Source: Nonomuraea helvata
Lineage (GTDB): Bacteria; Actinomycetota; Actinomycetes; Streptosporangiales; Streptosporangiaceae
Assembly (NCBI RefSeq): GCF_039535785.1
Contig: NZ_BAAAXV010000009.1
Coordinates: 248,001 to 312,000 of the forward strand
DNA length: 64,000 nt
Direction: 5' to 3'
A program made the position numbers and the translations under genes. Under the pieces are notes generated by a model. The model did not search any database. It had not been told where the DNA came from and worked only from the letters and a program-made list of their open reading frames with translations. Position 1 is the stretch's first letter; the number at the start of each line of letters is the position of its first letter. Positions 8,479 to 16,612 of the stretch are shown piece by piece.

Positions 8479-9375
8479 TCAGAACGATCTGTAGTCCCGC
8501 ACCGGCATCCGCGGCCCCCGCGCGGGCGGGCGCAGGCCGGTGAGCCAGACCAGGACCGTGGCGCGATGCCGATGCCCTTGGTACGGCTCCAGCAGCCGCA
8601 GCATCCCGGGATCGTCGGTCTTCTCCCCCGTCAGCGCATAGCCGACGAGCTTGGCCAGGTGGAAGTCGCCGACGCTCACGGCGTCCGGGTCGCCGAGGGC
8701 ACGCTGGCGCACCTCGGCCGACGTCCACACGCCGATCCCCGGCAGCGCGCGCAGCAGCCGGTCGAGCTCCTCGGTGGTGGCGGCGGCCTCCAGCTTGTCG
8801 GCGTGCCAGGCGGCGTTGGCGATCGTCCTGGCCCGCACGGCCTCGGCGCCCGCCCGGTGCCAGTGCCAGCTGGGGATCTGCCGCCAGACCGCGGACTCGG
8901 GCACGACCCGCATCCCTTCGGGCGCGGGTCCCGGGGCGGCCTCGCCGTACCGGTCCAGCAGCCACCGCCAGGCTCGCCACGCCTCCTGCCCGACCACCTT
9001 CTGCTCCAGCACGGCCGGTACGAGGGCTTCCATGACCCGGCCGGTACGCCCTATCCGCAAGCCCGGATATTTACGGACAGCCTCCGCCAGAACCTCGTGT
9101 CTGACGATAAATCCGGAAGCGTCGTCGAGCGCGCCCAGCAACGCCGGCAGCGTCTCCAGCGCCCACTCCGCGCCCGGCCCCCACGCCTGCCCGTGCACAC
9201 ACCCGGCCTTGACACTCACCCTGAGCGTGCACGGCCCGTCGGGCGTCCTGGACGTCCGCCATACGGCCCCGTCACCGGTCTTGCGCCAGGTGGGATCGCC
9301 ACCGCCGCGCCTGTGGGGCAGCAACGCCATCCCCACGTCCAGCGGCCCCTCCGGCACCCATCGACGCTCCCTCAC
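8479..9375 (-). CDS. DNA-3-methyladenine glycosylase 2 family protein (AlkA-like)
   Basis: The 298-residue protein has the HhH-GPD pattern of base-excision glycosylases. A helix-hairpin-helix (LRALPGIGVWTSAEV, about residues 200-215) is followed after some 20 residues by VGDFHLAKL, whose Asp is at the position of the catalytic aspartate. VLEQKVVGQEAWRAW earlier matches the family's helical core. It would excise alkylated purines. It is separated by 50 bp from fbiC on the same strand and may be co-transcribed with it. The general family is firm, the base specificity is not. Confidence 0.88.
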   Translation of the reverse strand: MRERRWVPEGPLDVGMALLPHRRGGGDPTWRKTGDGAVWRTSRTPDGPCTLRVSVKAGCVHGQAWGPGAEWALETLPALLGALDDASGFIVRHEVLAEAVRKYPGLRIGRTGRVMEALVPAVLEQKVVGQEAWRAWRWLLDRYGEAAPGPAPEGMRVVPESAVWRQIPSWHWHRAGAEAVRARTIANAAWHADKLEAAATTEELDRLLRALPGIGVWTSAEVRQRALGDPDAVSVGDFHLAKLVGYALTGEKTDDPGMLRLLEPYQGHRHRATVLVWLTGLRPPARGPRMPVRDYRSF

Positions 9376-9502
9376 CCCTCCAGTCTCGCGCGCCCGACCC
9401 CCTGCTCGGACCTGCGAGCTCCGTTCGCGGCCCGCGCTTCCCCCGTCACCCGCCGTACTTCGGCGGAGTCCTTTGGAGAGGATGGGCGTCAGGTGAGGGG
9501 CG

Positions 9503-10597
9503 TCAGACGTCGCTCGAGTAGCGCATCGCGCGTTCGGGCAGCTCGACCCCCGGCCAGATGCGCACCCCGTTCTGCAGCTCGTTGCCCGGCCCCACGATGG
9601 CGCCGTCGCCGATCACCGCGTCGCTCACCACCGTGCCCGCGCAGACCCGCGCCCCCCTGCCCACCACGGAGTCCGTCACGCAGGCGCCCGCCTCGATGAC
9701 GCAGTCGTCGGTCAGCACCGAGCCCACCACCGTGGCCCCCGCCTCGATGACGGTCCGCGCCCCGACCGCGGTGCCGCCCTCCACCTTGGCGTCCGGCGAG
9801 ACCCGAGCCCCCTCCAGCGCCAGGTACTCGCCCGTCGGCCCGGGCAGCGCGGGCGACGCCACCCGCCCCAGCACCAGGTCGCGCGACCCCTGCACGAACG
9901 CCGCGGGCGTGCCGACGTCGAGCCAGTACGTGCGGTCCGCGTACCCCAGCACCAGCTCGCCCGACTCGATCAGCCCCGGGAACGTCTCCCGCTCCACCGA
10001 CACGACCTCGTCCCGCGGGATCGAGTCGATCACCGACCGGCTGAAGACGTAGCAGCCGGCGTTGATCCGGTTGGTCACCGGGTCGGGGGTCTTCTCCAGG
10101 AACGCGGTGACCCGCCCCGTCTCGTCGGTCGGCACGCACCCGAAGCGCGAGGGATCGTCCACTTCTGTCAAATGGAGCGTTACAGCGGCCTGCCGCGCGA
10201 GGTGAGTGCGCACCTGCTCGCCGATGTCATGGCCGGAGAGGATGTCGCCGTTCAGGATGAGCACGGGGTCGGACGGCCCGGACGTGAGCGCCTCGGCCGC
10301 GTTGCGGATCGCGCCGCCGGTGCCCAGCGGCGTCTCCTCCGTGATGTATTCGAGCGAGAGCCCGAACGCCTCCCCGTCGCCGAAGGCGGGCTCGAACATC
10401 GACGCCTTGTACGAGGTCGCGAAGACGATCCGGCGTACTCCGAAGGATCGCGCCCGGGCGAGTTGGTGGGCCAGGAACGGAACGCCGGCAGTCGGCAGCA
10501 GCGGCTTCGGCGTGCCCAGTGTCAGCGGACGCAGGCGCGTGCCCTGCCCCCCGACCAGGAGGATCGCCTCGAGGTCTGGCAATGAGCTCTCCATCAC
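9503..10597 (-). CDS. manB: Mannose-1-phosphate guanylyltransferase
   Basis: The enzyme makes GDP-mannose from mannose-1-phosphate and GTP. The N-terminal Rossmann-like domain carries GGQGTRLRPLTLGTPKP, the nucleotide-binding signature. FNGD-equivalent LILNGDILSG and FLEKTPDPVTNRINAGCYVF follow. The last 120 residues form a left-handed beta-helix of hexapeptide-like repeats (VEGGTAVGARTVIEAGATVV). The C-terminus ends RYSSDV exactly as I recall for M. tuberculosis ManB (Rv3264c), and the genomic position after fbiAB agrees. ATG 10597 or the next ATG, 10594, could start it. It supplies mannose donor for the glycosyltransferases nearby. Confidence 0.93.
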   Translation of the reverse strand: MMESSLPDLEAILLVGGQGTRLRPLTLGTPKPLLPTAGVPFLAHQLARARSFGVRRIVFATSYKASMFEPAFGDGEAFGLSLEYITEETPLGTGGAIRNAAEALTSGPSDPVLILNGDILSGHDIGEQVRTHLARQAAVTLHLTEVDDPSRFGCVPTDETGRVTAFLEKTPDPVTNRINAGCYVFSRSVIDSIPRDEVVSVERETFPGLIESGELVLGYADRTYWLDVGTPAAFVQGSRDLVLGRVASPALPGPTGEYLALEGARVSPDAKVEGGTAVGARTVIEAGATVVGSVLTDDCVIEAGACVTDSVVGRGARVCAGTVVSDAVIGDGAIVGPGNELQNGVRIWPGVELPERAMRYSSDV

Positions 10598-10614
10598 TCC
10601 GTGAGGTTACCGAA

Positions 10615-11730
10615 CTATTCGATCGCGCGTTGATAAGAGCTGAGATGCGCCTCTGCCGAGGCTTCCCAGGTGAACTCACGTGCTCGTGCCAGCCCCGCCT
10701 CCCGCAGTCGCCGCCTGCGCGCCGGGGACCCCAACAGGTCTCCGAGCGCCGTGGCGATGCTGTCGGCGTCGGGCTCGGTGTAGGCCACCGCCTCCCCGCC
10801 GACCTCGGGCAGCGAGCTGCGGTGCGTCGTCAGTACGGGGGCGCCGCAGGCCATGGCCTCCAGCACCGGCAGCCCGAACCCCTCCCCTCGTGACGGGAAG
10901 GCGACCACCAGCGCTCCGCCCAGGAATCCGGGCAGGTCGGGCGCGCGCAGGTAGCCGGGCCGGATGACCCGGACGGTGGCCTCGACCTCGCGGCAGGCGG
11001 CGTCGACGTCGTCCTCGTGCACGCCGCCGCCGATCACCAGCGCGGGCGGCTCGGCCAGTTGCTTCACGGCGGTGGCGAAGCCGCGGATGAGGTTGGGAAC
11101 GTTCTTACGGGGGTCGAGCGCGCCCAGGAACGCCACATAGGGCTGGCCGTGCAGCCCGCACCTCAGGGCGGTCCGGCGGATCTCCTCCTCGCTCGGCGGG
11201 TGGAACTGCTCCAGATCGACCCCGTGGTAGGCGACGTCGATGCGGGTGGGATCGGCGGAGAGCACGCGGACGAGCTCGTCCCTGGTCGCCTTGGACGGCA
11301 CGATCACCCGCTGGGCGTGGCGTACGGCCGTGCGGGTGGCGGAGCGGAAGAACGACGCCCGCGGGCTGTGCTGGTCGGGCTCGGTGAACCAGGTGGCGTC
11401 GTGGATCGTCACCACGGTCGGCAGGCCCGACCCGAGCGGGATGGAGTAATAGGGGGCGTGGATCACGTCCGCCCCCGTCTGACGGGCGAGCAGCGGCAGG
11501 CCGCTCTGCTCCCAGGCGAGCCTGGCGGCCCGGTTGGAGATCGCGACAGGCCCGGGAATGACCAGGGCCGAGGGCGCGAGACGCCGGTACCGTTCGGCAT
11601 CGGAACGCTGGCAGACCACTACGAGGTCCGCGCCGGCCCGGTGGAGCGCGGCCACGAGCCCGTCCACATATCTGATCAACGCGCCACGGTCCGCGGGGAC
11701 CGCCGCCGCGTCGACGAGCACTCGAGGCAT
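10615..11730 (-). CDS. Glycosyltransferase family 4 (GT-B fold)
   Basis: A 371-residue GT-B enzyme. The C-terminal nucleotide-sugar domain has GALDPRKNVPNLIRGF and then EGFGLPVLEAMACGAPVLT, the E-x7-E region of GT4 enzymes. It lies 17 bp upstream of manB on the same strand, so it probably forms an operon with the GDP-mannose synthase and may be a mannosyltransferase; donor and acceptor are inference. In mycobacteria the equivalent position holds the GT2 rhamnosyltransferase wbbL, so the enzyme class differs here. Confidence 0.9.
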   Translation of the reverse strand: MPRVLVDAAAVPADRGALIRYVDGLVAALHRAGADLVVVCQRSDAERYRRLAPSALVIPGPVAISNRAARLAWEQSGLPLLARQTGADVIHAPYYSIPLGSGLPTVVTIHDATWFTEPDQHSPRASFFRSATRTAVRHAQRVIVPSKATRDELVRVLSADPTRIDVAYHGVDLEQFHPPSEEEIRRTALRCGLHGQPYVAFLGALDPRKNVPNLIRGFATAVKQLAEPPALVIGGGVHEDDVDAACREVEATVRVIRPGYLRAPDLPGFLGGALVVAFPSRGEGFGLPVLEAMACGAPVLTTHRSSLPEVGGEAVAYTEPDADSIATALGDLLGSPARRRRLREAGLARAREFTWEASAEAHLSSYQRAIE

Positions 11731-11824
11731 TACGAAGATCTTCTCCCCTCAAGATCCACGTGGGACTGGTCGTCCCCCTCTCAAGTTCAGCTTATGACCA
11801 GCCTCCCCTAAATCGTGGGCCAAA

Positions 11825-12745
11825 TCACACCGAGTCGCGACGCGCCGCGATTCCCGCCAGACCCGCGCAGATCAGGTCCCCTATGACGATGACAATGCGG
11901 GACGAAAGCGCCACCGCAATCGCGGCACCGCCGTCCAATTGGGGCGCCAGCACCGCGACCATCGCGACCTCCCGCACACCCGCGCCCGCCGGGACGACGA
12001 AGGTCAGGATGCCCAGGCACCACGACAGCGCGAAGGCGCCGACCGCGAAGAGCAGGCCGGCCTGGGGGACGACGAAGTAGAGGTGCACGCCGTAGCAGAG
12101 CCAGCCGGCCAGCGCCCACCCGAGCGCGGTGAGCATGCCGCGCCGGGTGAGCGGGCGTTCGAGCGGCTCCCGCTTGAGCCTGCGCAGGGCGTACCCGATC
12201 ACGGCGTTGATGACCTTGGGCTCGAGCAGGACCAGGAGCAGCGGGATGAACAGCAGCAGCCAGCCGTACCTGTCCCAGCCGAGCGTGACCAGCGTGACGA
12301 GCAGGCCGGTGGCGAGTTGGATGGGCATCATCAGGAAGAACGCCGCCGCGCTGCGCGAGCGCGGCACGCCGAGGTCGCGGCCCATCTCCATCTGGGCGAT
12401 CACCGGCCAGACGGCGCCGGGGATGTATTTCCCGAGCTGGCCCACGAAGAAGACCTTGGCGGCCGGCCTCAGCGGGAGCGGGGAGCCGAGGTCGGCCAGG
12501 AGGGTGCGCCAGGTGAGCATGGCCCCGAGCAGCGCGGCGACCACCGCGACCAGCGAGCCGGCCAGCGCGGCCCACGACAGCCGGGCGAACCCGGCCACCA
12601 CGGCGTCCCACTGCTTGGCCACGGCGTAGGCGCCGAATCCGAGCGCGACGGCGAGGAAGCCGTACCGGATCAGTCTGCGCACGAGCGACCGCCGCGGCGC
12701 GGCCTCTTTCACCGTCTCCTTCACCGTGTCTTCCACCGTGGTCAC
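11825..12745 (-). CDS. LPG-synthase-type transmembrane protein (UPF0104 family), copy 1
   Basis: The 306-residue polytopic protein has about eight hydrophobic segments and the family signature FFVGQLGKYIPGAVW, followed later by VVPAGAGVREVAM. It corresponds to the membrane half of lysylphosphatidylglycerol synthases (flippase-like) without the aminoacyl-transfer domain. Such stand-alone proteins occur in glycopolymer loci. GTG 12745 overlaps the stop of the upstream methyltransferase by four bases (GTGA), so the two are translationally coupled. It is clearly paralogous to the protein at 13663-14622. A lipid-linked-intermediate transport role is a guess from the family. Confidence 0.88.
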   Translation of the reverse strand: MTTVEDTVKETVKEAAPRRSLVRRLIRYGFLAVALGFGAYAVAKQWDAVVAGFARLSWAALAGSLVAVVAALLGAMLTWRTLLADLGSPLPLRPAAKVFFVGQLGKYIPGAVWPVIAQMEMGRDLGVPRSRSAAAFFLMMPIQLATGLLVTLVTLGWDRYGWLLLFIPLLLVLLEPKVINAVIGYALRRLKREPLERPLTRRGMLTALGWALAGWLCYGVHLYFVVPQAGLLFAVGAFALSWCLGILTFVVPAGAGVREVAMVAVLAPQLDGGAAIAVALSSRIVIVIGDLICAGLAGIAARRDSV

Positions 12746-13569
12746 AGCGGGCGGACCCGCTCGGGCGGCTGCGGCAGCGCGGCGCCCGCCGGCCGCCGCG
12801 GGGTCTTGGTGGCCACCCACAGGTACGTCGGCACGAGCGGCAGCAGCAGCCGGAGCACCTCGCGAGGGGTGCGGGCCAGCAGGGTCTGCGCGATCCGCCC
12901 CAGAGCGCCGGGGAACAGCTCGCCCCCCGCGAACCGGCCGGGCGTGGCCAGGACGGGGAAGGTGTAGTCCCACACGTGGAAGGCTCTCAGCATCTTGCGC
13001 AGACCGCGCCGCGTCCTGAACCGCTCGTAGTAGTGGTCGGCCCGCCCGAACGCCCGCACGTAGCGGTCGGCGAGCGTGGGCGGCAGGTAGGACAGGAACG
13101 GCAGCTTGTAGTGGGGCTCCATGACGCCGAGCCGGTTGCCGAGCCCCAGGTAGAGCACCCCGTCGTCGGACAGCACGCGGTGCATCTCGGCCACCACCGC
13201 GTCGGGGTCGACCACGTGCTCGTAGATGTGGTTGAACACCAGCACGTCGATCGAGCCGTCGGGGAACGGCAGCGCCGTGCCGTCGCCGCAGACGAACGCC
13301 ACCCGTTCGCCGAACCGGTCGGCGGCCTTGCGCAGCCCGGGGACGTCGATGTCGATGCCCAGCGTGTGCTTCGCCCCGGCCTGCGCGAGCTCGTCGGCGA
13401 TGAACCCCGCGGAGCAGCCCACGTCGCCCACCGTCAGGCCGCCGAGCGGCCCGCGGAAGTGCTCGAGCACCGCGATGATCTTCGCGGCCTTCCGCCGCCG
13501 CTTGCCCTCGTCGAGCATGGCGGACTGGAACTCCGAGTATTCGAGCTGCGCGACTCGTTGCGTACCCAC
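12742..13569 (-). CDS. Class I SAM-dependent methyltransferase
   Basis: The 275-residue protein has SAM motif I as VGDVGCSAGF (about residues 47-56), an acidic residue after the second strand (GIDIDVPG) and FNHIYEHVVDP as motif IV, so it is a Methyltransf_11-type Rossmann methyltransferase. The C-terminal part is hydrophobic (LRLLLPLVPTYLWV) and may sit at the membrane. It is divergent from one UPF0104 gene and coupled to the other, so a substrate that is a lipid-linked sugar or polyprenol is plausible but not shown. Confidence 0.87.
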   Translation of the reverse strand: MGTQRVAQLEYSEFQSAMLDEGKRRRKAAKIIAVLEHFRGPLGGLTVGDVGCSAGFIADELAQAGAKHTLGIDIDVPGLRKAADRFGERVAFVCGDGTALPFPDGSIDVLVFNHIYEHVVDPDAVVAEMHRVLSDDGVLYLGLGNRLGVMEPHYKLPFLSYLPPTLADRYVRAFGRADHYYERFRTRRGLRKMLRAFHVWDYTFPVLATPGRFAGGELFPGALGRIAQTLLARTPREVLRLLLPLVPTYLWVATKTPRRPAGAALPQPPERVRPL

Positions 13570-13662
13570 GAGGACCCACAGTACCCAACGACGTTCGCGA
13601 CTTTGGCGCTGATCGGCGCGGTCGTCTGGCTATACCTGGTGTACCGCGCGTAGCCTGAGCGA

Positions 13663-14622
13663 ATGCTCCGTCGCCTGCTGCGCGTCGTCCTCGCGCTGGT
13701 CGCACTCGGTTTCCTGGGGTACGGGCTGGCGAAGAACTGGGACGCGACCACCGGCGCCGTCGCCGCGATGTCGCCGTGGGCGGTGCTGGGGGCGTTCGCC
13801 GCGGTGCTGCTCGGCCAGTTCCTCATGCTGGTGGCCTGGCGGGAGATCCTGGCGGGGCTCGGCACGCGGGTCCCGCTGCGGATCGCCGGGCGGATCATGT
13901 TCGTGGGCCAGCTCGGGAAGTACATCCCCGGCGGGGTCTGGGCGTACGCGGCGATGATGGACCTCGGGCGCGACCACGGCAGCCCGCCCAGGCGCACGTT
14001 CGCGACGATCTCGCTGGGGCTCGTGATCAACCTCGGGGTCGCGCTCATGATTGCCGCGGCCACCCTGGGCTCCCAGGAGGCGGTCCGCAAGGCCTGGTAT
14101 CTCGTGCTGCTGGTGCCGGTGATCATCGTCTGCCTGCATCCCAAGGTGCTGACCTGGGGTCTCAACCTGGCGCTGCGCATCGCCCGCAAGGAGCCGCTGG
14201 AGAGCGTGCTGCCCGGCCGAACCGTGATCGTCGCGGTCGCGTGGACCGGGCTCGGGTGGCTGGTGTACGGGGTGCACATCTGGCTGCTCTCCGGCCGCCC
14301 CGACCTCTACATCGTCTCGACCGGCGCGTACGCGTTCGCCTGGGCCACCGGCATCCTCACCGTCGTGGTCCCGGCCGGGGTCGGGGTCAGGGAGGGCGCG
14401 CTGGTGCTCGCACTCGGCCCCGTCATCGGCGCCCCGGCGGCGCTGGCGGTGGCGATCGTGTCGCGGCTGGCGTTCACGCTGGCCGACGCGACCGCCGCGG
14501 GCGTCTCGTTCGTGCTCGGCCGTCAGACGCCGAGCAGCGCCCCCGTGTACGCCGACCAGAACGGCTCGGGATCGACCGCCTTGACGCCCGAACGCAATCT
14601 CTCCGGCTCCCCCGAGGCGTAG
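13663..14622 (+). CDS. LPG-synthase-type transmembrane protein (UPF0104 family), copy 2
   Basis: The 319-residue polytopic protein is paralogous to the one at 11825-12745: IMFVGQLGKYIPGGVWAY and VVPAGVGVREGAL align directly with that copy. The membrane domain ends near FVLGRQTP. The last 30 or so residues are polar and lie entirely within the antisense of the convergent glycosyltransferase gene, overlapping it by 100 bp. Function is presumably the same class as copy 1 (flippase-like, glycopolymer locus). Start ATG 13663. Confidence 0.87.
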   Translation: MLRRLLRVVLALVALGFLGYGLAKNWDATTGAVAAMSPWAVLGAFAAVLLGQFLMLVAWREILAGLGTRVPLRIAGRIMFVGQLGKYIPGGVWAYAAMMDLGRDHGSPPRRTFATISLGLVINLGVALMIAAATLGSQEAVRKAWYLVLLVPVIIVCLHPKVLTWGLNLALRIARKEPLESVLPGRTVIVAVAWTGLGWLVYGVHIWLLSGRPDLYIVSTGAYAFAWATGILTVVVPAGVGVREGALVLALGPVIGAPAALAVAIVSRLAFTLADATAAGVSFVLGRQTPSSAPVYADQNGSGSTALTPERNLSGSPEA

Positions 14623-15584
14623 AACCGCTCGATCGCCGCGCGGAGCGCCCCGACGTCGCCCGGCTCGACCAGCAGCCCGTCCACCCCGTCGGTGACGTGG
14701 TCGGCGAGCGCCCCGACGCGCGTGGCGATCACCGGCACGCCGTGCTCGTGGCCCAGCCAGACGTTCTGGCTGGCGGTCGCGTTCCGGTACGGGAGCACCA
14801 GCGCGTCCGCCTGGGCGAACAGCTTCGGCACGTCAGCGGCGGCCACGTAGCCGGGGCGGAGCTCGACCCGGTCGCCGATGCCCAGCTCGGCGATCAGCGC
14901 CTTGGTCTCGTCGAGCCCGCCCCAGAACTCACCGGCGACCATCAGCGAGATCCCGTCGGGCAGCGCCTTGAGGAGCAGATCCAGCCCCTTGTACGGCCGC
15001 ACGATGCCGAAGAAGAGCAGCCGGCGATGGATCTGGGTGGATTTTTCGGCATTCGTCGAGGGCAGGTGCGGTGGCAGCGCCGCCACACCGACCGGCTTGC
15101 CCGTCAGCCCTCTGGCCAGCCCGGCCTGCTGCTCGGAGTGGGTGAGCACCCCGTCGACCCGCTTGAGCAGCGCTTTCATGAGCGGCTCGTCGTACGGCTT
15201 GCGCTCGTGGGGCAGCACATTGTGACAGAGGGCAATGGTCCTGACTTTTCGCCCTATCCCGTACAAAATCCCCAAATATGCGGGGACCTGTACCGGGCTC
15301 AGCACAGCCAGCACCACGAGATCCGCCGACCGCAGCCGCCTCCCGGCCGCTACCCACCCGTCGGGCCGCCGCCAGTCGAGCCTGCGCACGGTGTCCGGGA
15401 AGGGCGTGCCCTCGGGTGCGGAGATCGTCTGCTGCCCCGGATAGAGGAACGACGGATACTGCGCCCGCCACGACTCGATCACCACGTCATGCCCCTGGGC
15501 CGCGAGCCGGTGCGCCAGCTCGGTGGTGTGCTGGGCCCCGCCCCCCTTGTACGGGTAGCTCGGGCCGACGATCGCGATCCGCAC
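14523..15584 (-). CDS. Glycosyltransferase family 4 (GT-B fold)
   Basis: The 353-residue protein begins MRIAIVGPSYPYKGGGAQH, a GT4-type glycine-rich N-terminus. It contains LLFFGIVRPYKGLDLLLKAL at the start of the donor domain, and a NVWLGHEHGVPVIATRVGAL segment near the usual E-x7-E region. It is four bases downstream of the GT2 gene, so the two form an operon. Its 3' end overlaps the convergent membrane-protein gene by 100 bp. The sugar donor cannot be read from sequence. Confidence 0.9.
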   Translation of the reverse strand: MRIAIVGPSYPYKGGGAQHTTELAHRLAAQGHDVVIESWRAQYPSFLYPGQQTISAPEGTPFPDTVRRLDWRRPDGWVAAGRRLRSADLVVLAVLSPVQVPAYLGILYGIGRKVRTIALCHNVLPHERKPYDEPLMKALLKRVDGVLTHSEQQAGLARGLTGKPVGVAALPPHLPSTNAEKSTQIHRRLLFFGIVRPYKGLDLLLKALPDGISLMVAGEFWGGLDETKALIAELGIGDRVELRPGYVAAADVPKLFAQADALVLPYRNATASQNVWLGHEHGVPVIATRVGALADHVTDGVDGLLVEPGDVGALRAAIERFYASGEPERLRSGVKAVDPEPFWSAYTGALLGV

Positions 15585-15588
15585 GCGC

Positions 15589-16542
15589 CTACTCTCCCCG
15601 CGACCGCACGATCAGGTCGGCCAGCAGCGCCACGGCCCCGATCAGCATGCCGGACAAGAAGATCATGACGGTGTTGGCCGGGAAGTAGAACGGATGCTGC
15701 ACCATGTCCCATAGCCCCTTCACGAACCCGATGCCCACCAGCCACAACGCGGGCGGCATGAGCACCTTGAGCGGGTTGAAGTACATGATCATCCGCAGCA
15801 CCTGCAGGATGTAGCGGTACGCGTCGGACACGAAGCTGAACTTCGACTTCCCGGCCCGCTTGGCGTAGTCGATCGGCAGGTAGTAGATGTCGTGCTGGTT
15901 GGACAGGAACGACAGCGTGATCGTCGTCACGCACGAGAACCCGGGCGGGAGCAGCCGCAGGTAGGGCTTGGCCACCGTCCGGCGGAAGGCCCGCAGCCCG
16001 GAGTTGAGGTCGGGGATCTTCTGCCCGGCCAGCACCTCCGCCACCTTGCGGATCACGAACTTGGCCGGCACCCGCAGGAACTTGTGCGAGCCCTCCTCGC
16101 TCGTGCGCGCCCCCACCACCTGGTCGATCGTCGGATCCTTCTCCAGGATCTGCACCAGCTCGGGGATCCGGTCGTTGGGGTAGGTCATGTCGGCGTCGGT
16201 CCAGACGACGATCTCGCCCTTGGCCTCCTGCGTCCCGATGCGCCGCACCGTGCCCGCGCCGCCGTTGCGGTGGAAGGCGCGGATGCGCAGGTGGGGATAG
16301 TCGGGAGCGGCCTGCTTCAGCCTGGCCAGCGTCCCGTCGGTCGAGCAGTCGTCCACGGCCACGAGCTCGTAGGTGTAGCCACTTGAGTCCATGGCCCTCG
16401 TGATGCGCTCGACTTCGTCGATGACGTGATCCTGCTCGTTGTAGCAGGGCAGGACGATGGTGACGTACGGCGCTTCTTCCACGGCAGGTCCACTCTTGGG
16501 GGTCTCAAGCGTGCTCACGGGGGTTGAGGTTACTCTGCCCAC
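15589..16542 (-). CDS. Glycosyltransferase family 2, DPM1/GtrB-like with two membrane segments
   Basis: The 317-residue protein has a GT2 catalytic domain (TIVLPCYNEQ near residue 29, DDCSTDGT, then WTDADMTYP with the DxD) and a C-terminal pair of membrane helices (ALWLVGIGFVKGLWDMV and a last helix near residue 295). This is the layout of polyprenyl-phosphate sugar synthases such as DPM1 and GtrB. It would make a polyprenol-phosphate hexose for GT-C enzymes such as the neighbour upstream. GTG 16542 is the longest start; GTG 16518 is an alternative, and neither has a good ribosome site. Confidence 0.88.
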   Translation of the reverse strand: MGRVTSTPVSTLETPKSGPAVEEAPYVTIVLPCYNEQDHVIDEVERITRAMDSSGYTYELVAVDDCSTDGTLARLKQAAPDYPHLRIRAFHRNGGAGTVRRIGTQEAKGEIVVWTDADMTYPNDRIPELVQILEKDPTIDQVVGARTSEEGSHKFLRVPAKFVIRKVAEVLAGQKIPDLNSGLRAFRRTVAKPYLRLLPPGFSCVTTITLSFLSNQHDIYYLPIDYAKRAGKSKFSFVSDAYRYILQVLRMIMYFNPLKVLMPPALWLVGIGFVKGLWDMVQHPFYFPANTVMIFLSGMLIGAVALLADLIVRSRGE

Positions 16543-16612
16543 ATCAAAGCCGAGTCCACGTGCGCCCAGTGGGAGCCCCTACTTTCAAGATCATCCCGGG
16601 TGGCAGGGGCGG

